From Symsagittifera roscoffensis (lineage: Eukaryota; Xenacoelomorpha; Acoela; Convolutidae): a stretch of DNA of 64,000 nucleotides. Position numbers and translations under genes: made by a program. Below are positions 22,046 to 33,228 of the stretch, piece after piece. The stretch covers positions 38,702,759 through 38,766,758 of the forward strand of contig NC_087063.1 in NCBI RefSeq assembly GCF_963678635.1. The letters run 5' to 3'. Under the pieces are notes generated by a model. That model was not told the origin of the DNA and did no database searches. It worked only from the letters and a program-made list of their open reading frames with translations. The first letter of the stretch is position 1. Each line of letters begins with the position of its first letter.

Positions 22046-22528
22046 TTTTTCTTTGGAACTATGCTGGAACAACTCGTCACTCCGCGGAGTGATTTCAATG
22101 TTTCCGTCTAAAACCTCGTGTTGCATATAATTTGTGACTATGTAGGTTTTTCGCGTGGTTGTATTCGGTCGTGCTTTTGCAGTAGACTCTAAAGAGAAAG
22201 AGGTTTGTTTCCTTTATGGTAAAGCCTGGGGTGTGACTATGAAGAAAATTTCCATTCTTTTTTTTTGGTTAAAAAGGCGATTCTTCTTGCTTCTAGTCCT
22301 CGGGATAATGTTCGAATAGCGGCAACGATCAAAGGTATTTACAACTTGCTGTGGTCTGATAGAACTCCTGTGGTTCAGTTTTGTTTGGTCTGATAGAAAT
22401 ACGGTGACTGAAGAATCTCATGTCTCTAGTGACAATAAAATCTGCAGTCACCAAACCGTTGCTCTAATAACTACAGAAGCACTTAGGTATATATGCACTT
22501 TTTGAGTTCGATTCAAGTTCATCTGCTG

Positions 22529-22870
22529 AAATAGCACTCTCCAAATACGAACGTGGAAATAGCGTGAACGATTTCTAGTTTCGAAAGTGGAATTTAATTT
22601 TTGTGTTGTAATTTTGTGTTGTAAATAGCACTCTCCAAATACGAACGTGGAAATAGCGTGAACGATTTTTAGTTTCGAAAGTTGAATTTAATTTTTAGAT
22701 TTCCAGTGGAATAAAAACTTTATCTGATCATCCAGTTTTCTCAAGTTGGGTTAATGTTATCAAAAAAGCGCCATAGAAATTAAAAGATTTTAAAGGGCAT
22801 CTATTTTTTCTTTGAAATTCGAAAGTTCCACTAAAAAATTGTTTGTCTGACTTTGTTTATCTGCTCAAGT
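22529..22870 (+). repeat. Dispersed repeat family R1, copy with a 94-bp internal duplication
   Basis: R1 is recognised by cgtgaacgattctagtttcgaaag, cagatttccagcgaaataaaa, and tgatccagttttctcaaattgggttaa. Here the first module (aaatagcactctccaaatacg...) is present twice, starting at 22529 and 22623. Further R1 copies occur from 29.3 to 37.4 kb and inside the triplicated units, all in the same orientation. Confidence 0.8.
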
Positions 22871-22959
22871 TTTATCGGCTTAGTTGCCACATCACAAACT
22901 TTTCTTGTGCTGTAAGCAAATATCATTGTAGTTGCAAGTGTTATTCATTGTAGGTTCAG

Positions 22960-23790
22960 GGGGACTTCTTGATTTTTCTCGACAACTACCCTCCCATATC
23001 CTAGATTCAATTCCAAGAACAGGTTGTGGGAAGCTCCTTTGCATCCTCGGCTACGCTCAAAATTTTTGACACAACAACTAATGACCCTCGTAAAAGCAAA
23101 AGTTTTTTTAATAGTTTTTGAAACGTTTTGACTACTTGAGAACTACCCTCCCAAATTTGATTATTTGGATACACTCGAAGTTACAGGCTGCTTCAATTTC
23201 TTCTGTATGAGCAGCTACGCCCAAATGTTAACACAGAAAGCTGTGATTCTCGGAAAAGTCAAATTTTTAATTCGTTGACCGGCTTTTTGAAACTTCACTT
23301 TTTCTTGATATTTATCCTGCCAAATCTGGTTTCAAGTGTTAAATTGAATTAACAGATTGTTAAAAGCCTACATTTATAATTGACTACAGCCATTTTTCTT
23401 TTTAGAAAAAGTAATTGCCTTCAAAATAGTCAAAGACTTGAAATAGGCTGTTTTTTGGAAACTTCTCGACTTTTCCACAAAACTACCGTGCCAATTCTCC
23501 GGTTTATTAGTCAACAGAGACACTCAGTTTTGGTTATCTTTTCTACCGAGTCGGCCTTGACATTTTTTAAGCGAAAAAACTTATTGTTTTCGGAAAAAGA
23601 AGTTTTGAACTCTTAACCGTTTTTAGCAACTACTTGATAAACTACCCATAAACTTACCTTGATCAACTTCTCATAAAACTACCCTCTCATCTGAGATTTT
23701 TTCATAAACTACTCTCTCATATCTGTGATTATAAGTTCAATGCAAGGAACAGATTGTGGGAAGCTCCTATGCATACGCGACCATCTTAGC
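22960..23790. repeat. Degenerate tandem array, period about 160-200 bp
   Basis: The anchor aactaccctccca recurs with changes at 22984, 23141, 23310, 23480 and 23678. The first and last units share a nearly identical stretch (ttcaatnccaagaacagnttgtgggaagctcct), which supports a real array rather than chance. No coding potential. Confidence 0.7.
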
Positions 23791-23924
23791 GAGTGAAAAC
23801 AGTCGTTACGTGAATTCAATCAGAAGTTACGAGAATCATTATCGTTATCAAAAATGCAGCCACTAAAAAGAAGACTGAAAAGTTGTTCTCACCAGTGTGT
23901 CGAATCCAGTTTTAGCTCATCCAG

Positions 23925-25210
23925 TTTATGCACTTGAATTATCTTCTATTAACAAGTCTTTGGGACCTGGTGAAACACCTGTTTGGGCTTTGAAAGAGAG
24001 TGTGCACATAATCAATACTATTTCAACTATAATAATAAAGGAAAGCCTCTCGAAGGCTGAATTTGCACAATGCTGAAAGTTCATTTGTTATTACTATATT
24101 AAAAAAAGGAGACACCGTCGATTCAATCAACTACCGTTCAACTTCCATAACATCGTTGTTAAGTTGTTTTTCAATTTTATGTCAAATAAATCAATTTTAT
24201 ATTGGTAAAAGTGTCCTAAACACGAAAAGATTTGGACTTAACCATAATTTTTTGGTCAATGATGCTCGTCGATGCACAACAAAAAATTGAAATTCGATCT
24301 CGTTATGCATAACATAGCAGTGCGCCATTTTTAGATCTTTCCAAAATGTTTGATTCACTTTAATATCTCAACCTTGAAGAAAAACTTTGAGAAATTTTGG
24401 TTTGGAGTCATCAGCCACTCATCTAATAATTATGTTTCTAGAAAAAAGCCAGCAGCAAATAATTGTAAATGGTGCATACTCCGGTTGCCTTAAGTTGGAA
24501 CACGGTGTCCCTCATGGTACTGTACTAGGGTCTTTGCTGTCTAATTTTTTATTATTATTGATATGTCAGAAACTCTAGACAAGAGTCATGTACTCTTGCA
24601 AGTATGCCAATGACCTATCTTTGCTTAATTTCCATTCAAATCCTATCTTCACAAAAAAATCATTAGGTCCAGTTATAACAAAGTACTCTCATATTTTCAT
24701 TTACATCAATTAATCATTAACGAAGACAAAAACCAGCCCTCTTTTATCTGCTCCAAAAAAGGAACTTTTAGAAAATCTAAAGCTTGAAATGGGAAAGTAA
24801 AAAGTCAGAATTTCTGATTGTATAAAGTTTCTCGGAGTTAACTTGGATAGATAGGAAATAAACAAATTTTTGCCGAAGATTAGTGCAATCTAAATCATGA
24901 AATGTAGAAGAGATAAACTCTGTTACTCATTGCCCCTATATTAAGCCATTTACACTATCCTTATATGGTTTTGAATGGTTGTACTCAAGAAAATTTAGAC
25001 AAGCTGGAAAGCAATTAAAATGAGCGAAACGGATTGTAATGAATTAAAACCGAAGGACTTGTCACACGCAAGGGGGAACCCACAGTTGTTACTGACAGAT
25101 ATAGTCAAGTACAGATCAACTCAATATCTTCTTAAAATTAGCCAAAACAGCTCGAATTTTGGAAGCTTACGATTTCTGAAGTTTAACTATCGCTATAATC
25201 ATTGAAATAA
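23925..25210 (+). mobile_element. Second degenerate LINE RT remnant
   Basis: Pieces in order are: SINKSLGPGETPVWALKES near 23950; KKGDTVDSINYRSTSITSLLS near 24100-24165 (normally NYRPIS, Pro lost); GLESSATHLIIMFLEKSQQQ near 24395-24450; and motif B LEHGVPHGTVLGSLLSN near 24495-24545. Motif C is degraded to YANDLSLL near 24600-24625 (normally YADD). FLGVNLD follows near 24825-24845. Several stops and frameshifts make it inactive. It is of the same general type as the copy at 274-2790 but not obviously the same family. Confidence 0.75.
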
Positions 25211-25614
25211 CTCGCTTCTTCTGCCTGGATTGTGTAAAATAGAAATTGTTTGTTGGTCATTATTTTTAAGTCAATGAAATTTTAAACGTGGTAATTCATA
25301 AAAACATTTTTATGAAGAAAAACTATAATCTGATAAACAAATTACTTTAAGAATCCGTAGTAGAGGATAGACTCTGCCAACGTTTTTTCTGCGATACCCA
25401 ACCTCCTCCAATACTTGTTCAGAAAAAAGTATATTCAGTGACTCATAAAAATTTTTGTTCTCTTATCTACTATTATTATACAATTATTGTACAATCCCTT
25501 CCACAATCAGTTTTGTAACGGCAAAAATTGATGAAACAAAGTGTTTCTCTCTCTCTCTCGATCCCTTCGCTTTACAAGCGTAACAAATGGTTTTCTCAAC
25601 CTGAGCCGGCACGG
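25211..25614. other. No gene recognised; short CT microsatellite
   Basis: AT-rich sequence with a (CT)n run near 25545-25560. No coding or repeat-family signal apart from the microsatellite. Confidence 0.5.
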
Positions 25615-25930
25615 CACTTCTTTTTTCCCCTAATTTAACTCGCAAATAAAGTATTCATTTAAAGTGTTCACTTATTTGGTGGTGTTTTTGCTATAATTAC
25701 GATCTGTAGCATTGGAAATTTTATATCATTTGTTTTCTGCTTTAAATGTGGGTAATGAAGCGTCCGTAGCTTAGTGGTTAGTGTATGTCTTTTGATCTCT
25801 TGGTTGCAGATCGCATCCGAGACTTTGCCGAATTTTGCTAACTTGAGGCTTATTTCTAAATTTTCTTTTTTCACTTAATAGAGCTGCTTTTTTGTCGTAT
25901 TCTTGCTAATGTCTGCTCAATTGTTTTCTC
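25615..25930 (+). repeat. tRNA-derived SINE-like copy 2 (best A and B boxes)
   Basis: The body at about 25757-25830 contains TAGCTTAGTGG (25767-25777), a perfect RNA polymerase III A box, and agatcgcatcc (25808-25818), a B box with one or two changes, about 40 bases apart as in a tRNA. The flanking modules match the copy at 21415. It is not a functional tRNA because the stems do not pair cleanly. Confidence 0.65.
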
Positions 25931-26115
25931 TTGCATAAGTATCCCTAATTTTGTTTGGGTACGCCCATCTTATCGTATTGGTTGAAAATAGTCTTTTATT
26001 TTTATTCTTCTGATTTCGAAAAAAAGATAGGAAAGAAATATAAAAGTGGTCGAAAATTGATTATCTAATAATATTATTTAGATTTTGGACGGTTTTACCT
26101 AAAATTTGTATTTAG

Positions 26116-29100
26116 GTCTAATAGAAGGCAAACCCAAGGGTTCACCAAACGCCTTGCATCGTTCTGCCAGTTTCCCCAGAATACGAGTTTCAATAGCGTC
26201 GAATTGGCTAAACATGGATACGAGTTTCTTCATGAATACATATCGTGTCCATCCTGCAAGTTTCGGATGAAGCCAACAGCTACAGATATTCTCGAATCAC
26301 ATAGAAGAATTGGACCAACATGTGATGTTTATGAAGCACATGCTAAGTTATTGGCACCAGAATCCTTGCATTTGCATGCATTTTCACCAGATCAAGAGAT
26401 GCGACTGGAAACCGAAATTGACACTGTATCGAATAAGACGAGCTTAGAGAATTCTAGGTGGAAGTTTGAGTATGAGAGATTGAAGTCCTTCGCAGATCAG
26501 AAAACCAAAATACCCAGCTTTGAAATATTAGGTATTTAAAATAACATTTTCTGCAGGTTCAACGTAACGTAATCAGAAAACCATTTCCCTATATTGCTTC
26601 ATAAATTAGCATTACCCTGTCACTTGAAATACGCCTTCATTGCTTCTAGTAACGAAACAAGTGAAATTGTTCTTAACTGGGCTCCAATCGTATAATACTG
26701 AGTCTGTCTCTTGGTTTAGAATCCCGTAGTAACTGCATTTTTCTTTTTACGGCTTTCAATATTAAGGTTACTTTTTTGTGAACATATTTGTTTTTGTCTT
26801 CGGACAATATGAATAAAGTTAATTTGTAGCGTACTGCCTTACAATCAATTTTTGTGCGTCATTTCAAAACTTTTTTTCAGAAAGACATTGGTTTGACCTT
26901 GAAATAGTTTCGTTAAATGAGGGAATACGTTTTTGCGTAGAAACAAATGGTCATTTAATTAGTTTTGTTGTTTCAGCTAGAAGTGGTTTTTATCTGCCCG
27001 AGAACGAAAAAGTAGAATGTTATGCGTGTGGATTTTCTATCATCGCCGCTTCCTGGCAAACTGTTTTTGAGCTACATGCTTTTAAATCCACGGGGTGTCC
27101 TTTTCTAAACGGGAAGGCTTTCAATATCCCCGTGGAACAGCAGTCCGAACCCAATTATAGCTTATCAGAGGCAACGGGCGACTCCTTACAAAGCGAAGGT
27201 GGGGAGCATTCAAACAACAGTGGGGATAGAAAGGCCGAAAAAAGTCATGTCGAAAAAACAAAATCCAACCCACGCATCTTGGATGAAAAATTCTTCCAGC
27301 GACTAATTACCTACAAGTGAGAATTTGAATATTTTGATTTTTTCTTCAACGAGAAATTCCATGGTATCTTGATTTGACCTTGGCTTGTAAAATCGTTTTA
27401 TTTACAAAAATATTGCTAGGAAAAGGCGTCATATATTAAAACTCCCCTGCTGTTGAATGAGTGAGTAGTTTCAGTGCTTAGAATCATTTAGCAACAATTT
27501 GCTAGCCGGGCTTTGATTTATTCTATAATTGTTCAGACATTGGCACGACGTGGACTTTAAAGGTGTGTCTGCAATAAACTGTGCGTACGCAGGATTCGTG
27601 TATGTTCACAAATACGCGCAGCCAGTTCTGCAGTGTCTGGAATGTGAGGTGATGATGCTGAACTCTATGCCAGCTGTTGACATGATGATTGAACACGCCA
27701 GCTGTTCTCCAGTGTGTCCATTCATATCCAAAGTCAAAGGAGTGGACTACTTCAAACACGCCATCGAAATCCGGAACATCGCGCTGAAAAAGGCGGGAAA
27801 ACCAGCCTTGAATGTCAGGGCAATGGACGTGAAGTACGCTCTCAAAGGTAAAGGCATAAAGAGCAACTTATCCATTTTAAATTATCTCGCTATCTTATGT
27901 GCCGATCTTCTCCTTCGCGTAAATTTTCAACCGGTTAATTGCAGCAACTATCGATTGTAGTGTAAAAGTCGGTTACAGCTGATTCAAGGATTCTTAAGTC
28001 AATGCACGAAATGTTCTTTTATTTTTTTTCAGGAGAAAGTCGAAATGGTGATCACGCTCAAGATCGATTTTTTGATTTGATTCTTTTTTAAATTCAATTC
28101 AAAATCATTTGCAAAAAGAAAGGCGAAGAACCCTCTCAAAAGTAACGTGATGGACTTTTTGTTTCACAGATAATTTTTACACTTTAGTGTAATTTTTACA
28201 CTGTAGTGTATTAGTACGGCTATTCTTTTTTTTTATGCATTCCAAGTAGCAAATATTGGTGCCACTTTTGGGTTTTCTCTATGGATTTTTGATATCATGT
28301 GCTTTGACATTCGATTAGTAAGAAGTTAACACAGTTGATGCATTTTTTAATCATCAAATGAGCAGAAAAAAGGCTTTTTCTAAACAACTTTACAATATTA
28401 AAAACTTGATTTCAGAAATTGTCCAACTTAATATATCTCGCATTGTTTTTGAGATGTATAATTTATACCTAATTGTGCTTTATGCTTTTCAATTAATTAC
28501 GTGCAAAGTTAGTGTGGATGCCCAGTTTGTTGTATTCCAAATTATTACATGCAAAATTGTGTCTCTTTGTCTTTGATGGCATCTTGACTGCATCGCATTG
28601 GCATATTATTAGTATATGTAATTGCTTTGTGGCCAGTTTTTGCAATTTATCAGGGCTCGTAACACAGATGCGAGGACAGAGGACAATAAATCTCTTGGTC
28701 GTCGAATCGATTCCGCCACAGAAAACGTTTTTTTTTTTTCAATTCTTATACGAGGCCAAACTGTGCACTGGATAGGCGTCAATTTTTTGTCTGTATGTTC
28801 ATGCATTCCAGAGGCAAATCTTTAAACATGTTAAAGTTTTGTCGGAACGAGCTACGAAAACTTAAAAAGAAGAAAAAAGAGCGGCTTTGTTGCGAATTCC
28901 GCTTACAATTCACAAAATACATCAGTTTGGCCCCGTAATGATTTTTAACTTTTTCTTATTTCACTTTATGGAGCTATTTTTGGCGTGGTAACGCGAATTT
29001 TACTATTGCTTCAACTTGTCTGATTGAGTTAGTTTTATGGAAAATCTCGAATGCTTCTTTAATGTAAATGGGCCTAAATTTTCTAAAAAAAGAGAAGTTT

Positions 29101-31259
29101 GAGACTTTTTTAACTTTCCTTCGGCTATGTTTTGTAGTTCAAAGCGTAACAGAACGAAGTGATTGTCAATTTTATTGGTGATGATAATTTTTTTTTTCGT
29201 TTTTGTTTCAAGGAAAAAAGTCTTAAATTTGTTCACACTCTAGTTTGATTTTTCGCGATTTGATTTTTTGGTTTCTCAAGTTCAGTTTGTTTCATTTATT
29301 CAAAGGAATTCAAACTCCACTATCGAACATTTTAAGTATAAATGTGATGAAAAACGTGAATGATTTCACGAAAGTGGAATTCATTATCAGATTTCCTATC
29401 AAACTATAACTAGTATGCTCAAATCGAGTTAGTTTTATCAAAAAGCACCAACCATAAGTTGTTCTAGAAATTCAAAGTGCTCTTAATGGGCATCTTTTTT
29501 TTCGAAAGTTGAGATGTTTTCGAAAAACAAGTCATGAATTTTTTGTCTGATTATTTGCATTGATTGACTCTTTTCCATTTTTCTGTTGGCGGTTATGTTT
29601 AATTGTTTTCGCATCTATTTCAAAGGGTATCGTTAGGCGGTACCAATTTCATATATCCTTAATTGTTTTCACGCTCAATTTTGATTCACGGTCAATATTG
29701 TTCAGGCTCAATTTTGATTTTTGCGGTTTGACTTATGATTTCTTTTTAAATTCAGTGCACTTCTATTGTTAAAAGGAAGGCAAACTCCACTATCGGACAG
29801 CAAAATTGTAAAGGTCACGAAAAACGTGATCGACTTCTAATTTTGAAAATGGAAATTGAATATCAGATTTCCCAGCGAAATAAAAATTTTATCTATTGAT
29901 CCAGTTTTCTCAAATTGGGTTAAATTTAACAAAAAAGTGTCCATCATAAAATGCTCTACAAAGTCAAAGCGCTTTAAGGCCATCTATTTTTTCTTCGAAT
30001 TTTAAAATTTGAAGATTTTTGAAAAAAAAACAAGTAGGTTTTTTTTTCAGTCTACTTGCATTAATTACTCTTTTCTAACTGTCAGTTGGCTATGTTTTTA
30101 TAGGTGGAAATTGTTTACTCGGTTTCATGAGGCGTTTTCAAAAATTCAAGCTAATTTTTTCAGTTCAGTGTATTCTGTACGCTTTTTCAGTTGCCTAAAT
30201 TTAACTTGTTTGTAAAATGTTTTTAAAAGAAAGATTTTAAAGTGTTTTTTGATTTCGCCATAAATTATAAATATATCAGCATTTCATCAATTACCGGAAT
30301 GGATAGCCAAAGTGAACTGCTGAACTCCTGAACGTCTTCTCTCGAACCTAATGGCTGAAAGAATATGCAAAATTATAACATCAAAAAAGTATATATATAT
30401 TTTATATATTTTCCTGACCACTTTTTGTTCAAATAGATCGGACAATGTTTTTTAAAATCAGATTTTCTGAAATCAAGAATATATAGCATTGGGTATAGAC
30501 AAGGGAGAGAAATTTGAAAAAAAAAATAAGTTCGATAAGATAAGTTCGATAAGATAAGCCTATAAAACTGTGAACTATAAAACTTGATCTATAAATATTT
30601 GTAAAGAACGTTTTCTGCTCAATTTCATCTGAGTCAAGCAAGCTTTTTATTGTTTTGTAGCGGAATACGGAAAATCCGGACTCGGACAAGGTGACTGGGA
30701 ATCGTTTGAACATTTTACAACCGAACTTGTCAACCTCGGATTTCCCCCGAAAGTTGTCCAGAAAACAGTAGCGAAGAAAATGCTGAAGGTCAACAATCAG
30801 TCTTCCGAATCGAACGAAAGACCCAAACTGACGCTAACGAGCTTGCTGTCAAGTGTTCAGCGTGCATACAACAACAAATATCTAAGCGAGGAGGCCAGGG
30901 CGGCAATGAAGCCTGGTGGGGAATCGGAATCGACGGAAAACAGTCAGACGGGGAGTGGCGACACCTCGTCCTCTTCAGTTTCGTCTGACAACAGTCAGGT
31001 GGGGGAGGACTGGCCGCCCACATTACAACTGGAGGAGACTCTGGGACGATGTCTGCATTGTTTAGAGAATCCGATCAGTGCCCAGGTGGTGGACTGTAAA
31101 CACATCTGTCTCTGTGGCAACTGTGCCACTTTCGTTACCAGATGTCCCCTCTGTCATGTCAAAATAAAAGCCACCAACAGGCTATTTTTGGTTGAATCGG
31201 GAAGTAGTAGCAAACCAAGAACTGCTTCAGAACTCACGTTAAGACTCTATGAAACCTGA
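26116..31259 (+). CDS. Inhibitor-of-apoptosis protein: three BIR domains, UBA-like segment, C-terminal RING (partial 5' end)
   Basis: Four exons are supported: 26116-26531, 26977-27316, 27537-27847 and 30661-31259 (stop 31257-31259). Splice sites are GT/AG and phases match at every junction (1, 2, 1), giving 554 residues from the first exon seen. BIR1 lies in exon 1 (KRLASF, LAKHGYEF, CPSC, H, C). BIR2 is split by the first intron and is restored by splicing (RLKSF, then ARSGFY, CYAC, H, CPF). BIR3 is in exon 3 (AGFVYV, CLEC, H, CPF). Exon 4 gives a UBA-like helical stretch (about 30675-30785) and a RING (CLHC, DCKH, CGNC, CPLC at about 31050-31165). All zinc ligands are present. By family knowledge such proteins bind caspases or IAP-binding-motif partners and act as RING E3 ubiquitin ligases in the cytoplasm. 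No CARD is seen. The starting Met must lie in an upstream exon I could not find. It resembles BIRC2/BIRC3/XIAP but orthology is not resolved. Confidence 0.88.
27848..30660 (+). other. Intron 3 of the IAP gene, filled with dispersed repeats
   Basis: No exon-like sequence. It contains a segment (about 28170-28660) that recurs in part at 37560-37990, with the small palindromic words acactttagtgt and acactgtagtgt near 28185-28210. It also holds two successive copies of repeat R1 (about 29330-29600 and 29800-30105). Confidence 0.7.
29330..30105 (+). repeat. Dispersed repeat R1, two adjacent copies
   Basis: Both copies carry the order: aacgtga..gactt, ttatcagatttcc, tccagttttctcaaattg, ttttttcgaa, then a closing word like cattgattgactcttttcc..ctgttggc.atgtt. 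They lie about 470 bases apart in the same orientation, inside the IAP intron. Confidence 0.75.
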
Positions 31260-32219
31260 TCAATTGGAAAAAAAACATTTTAGTAGTTAAATGGTTCAAA
31301 CTCAAGCAGATATATCGGGTGCGACAGTTTGATTTTATATGCTGTTAAATGCTAAGCAACTTTTCATTCTATTGAAAGGAACTAAAAGAAGGTGTGCACG
31401 ATATGGTAATAACAATACAGCTTTGGAGTTATTTAGCCTCCGATGTCCCACCCGATCCGATATAACCACATAAGTTGAGCCATTGTTTTTAATGGTTAGT
31501 TTTCCTAATTAGAAATGTAAAATTTATATTCTCTCTGATGTAATGCTTAGAAACGGATCTTGGCACTTCTACCCTGCCCGACCCCTACTACTATAACTTT
31601 TTAACTTCAGCTCACGTTATTTTTTGGCATGCGAGTTAATTGTCAAATAAGAAACAAAAAAAAATTCTGGAAAGTAGTGATATAAAAAGAAAAATAGAAT
31701 TGCGTTTGGTGGTTTGTGATTAAGTATCCTCAGTTCATGGCCATGGGTTCACTTAAGGAAGCATTTAACTCATTTTTAATTATTAATTTTTTGATCATTC
31801 TGAAATAATGGCATAATTTTGGGCTATTTACAAACCTGGGGGGGGGGGGGGGGGGGGGGGGGGGCTGGCTATAACAAAATATTTTTATTTGATATTTGAC
31901 CGATTGCAGACTTAAATTGATAGTTCTCATAAAATCTTAGTAATATCTTAGAAATTTGCAGACCAGATATTTTTGTTGATTTCAATGAAAGGGGTGTGTT
32001 TTGAATGTCTCTGTGCCATCTGAAGTATTCGCATGCATCACTGTCCTGCAAATACAACACCTTTGTCCTTCAAACACAGCACTGTGGCAAGTTGACACAG
32101 TTATTGTGTTCAAGTTGCGTGATACGATCTAAGTCAAGTGACTAAATCTAGAGTGGCCATTGGGTAAAATAAGATCAACTATTATCTTGATAGAGTTTAC
32201 AGTTCAAACACAACCAAAT
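31260..32219. other. Intergenic region between IAP and arylsulfatase
   Basis: About 960 bases with no gene. It contains a 27-base G run (31838-31864). No convincing promoter element or canonical polyadenylation cluster stands out. Confidence 0.6.
31838..31864 (+). repeat. Homopolymer G27
   Basis: Uninterrupted run of 27 G on the plus strand. It lies about 360 bases upstream of the arylsulfatase start. Exact length may be unreliable in sequencing data. Confidence 0.9.
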
Positions 32220-33228
32220 ATGGGTGGCTGTGTAGCAATTCATTCCAGATATTATTTCTATTTTGTGGCATTTACCATCATTAGCTGCAGTGTACGAGTG
32301 GTCCATGGAAGTGACGTCAGACCAAATGTTGTGTTCATTGTGGTGGATGACCTCGGCTGGGACGATGTGGGCTATCATGGATCCACACAGGTGAAGACTC
32401 CAAACATTGACATGTTAGCTGCCAGTAGCATAGACCTCGACTCACATTACGTCAACCCTCTTTGTTCACCCTCAAGAGCCGCCCTTCTAACAGGCAGATA
32501 CCCCAGTAGTCTAGGTCTGCAACACAGTGTCATAATTCAGGGCCAGAGAGTGGGAGTGCCCCTGAATGAGACTATGCTGTCAGAACACTTGAGACGAGCA
32601 GGCTATGCTACTCATGCCATCGGCAAATGGCATTTGGGCTACTTTGCCAAACAGTACACTCCGACAGGCCGAGGATTTGATTCGTTTTACGGGTACTACA
32701 ACGAAAACACAGATTATTACGATCATACATCTAGGTACTCGTTTATAGACCAAGCCCCCGATTTTGAGTAGAAAATTATTTCACCGATTCCCTTGAAAAC
32801 ATTCAGGTGTCAGTTCAGCCTAAAACTTAGACTATTGTTTTGTGATTCTTAAGAAGCACTTTTCAAATTCGTTTCTAAACTCTCACTTCACTTTTTACAT
32901 TTCAACTTGAAAAAATAAACGAGTGCCCCAAATGTAGTCTGGACTTTACATTAGCTGATAAACATAATCCAGCATGGGGCTTAGACTGGCGTATGGATGA
33001 GAATGGTACGTTCCGCTTTGTGTACGAGGACTTTGGTAAGTACTCAACCGACATTCTCACTGACCGAGCAGTACAAGTTGTTCAGAACTACAGCAAGAGT
33101 GAACAGCCTTTGTTCATGTACCTTGCTTATCAGGCCATCCACAGTGCAAACGAAGCGGAGCCTCTGCAGGTAACATTGGAATACAAACAGCAACTTACAC
33201 ACACTCAGATCCAGGAAAAAAGAAACGA
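32220..33228 (+). CDS. Arylsulfatase (ARSB/ARSI/ARSJ-like), N-terminal two exons only
   Basis: Exon 1 is 32220-32767 and exon 2 is 32938-33228. The donor at 32768 and acceptor at 32936-32937 keep phase 2. The start ATG at 32220 is followed by a hydrophobic signal-peptide-like stretch (residues 11-30, YYFYFVAFTIISCSVRVVHG). Sulfatase motifs in order are: VVDDLGWDD with metal-binding Asp43/Asp44; CSPSRAALLTGR, where Cys82 is the residue oxidised to formylglycine in active sulfatases; and GKWHLGY with Lys136 and His138. Exon 2 gives TDILTDRAVQVV, FMYLAYQAIHSA and EPLQV, matching the middle of the family. The open frame runs on to an in-frame stop at 33253-33255 if unspliced, so a donor at 33229 (GTACTT) is proposed. 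Family members are about 500-600 residues; only about 279 are visible. The enzyme would act in the lysosome or secretory space on sulfate esters. The C-terminal exons are either beyond the window or lost. Confidence 0.85.

Noticed and set aside
25757..25830. Functional tRNA gene
   Set aside because: A and B boxes are present but stems do not pair and the block recurs with shared flanks elsewhere, so it is a SINE-like repeat.
27523..27759. Minus-strand frame over IAP exon 3
   Set aside because: Shadow of the BIR3 exon, which has all zinc ligands and correct splice phase.
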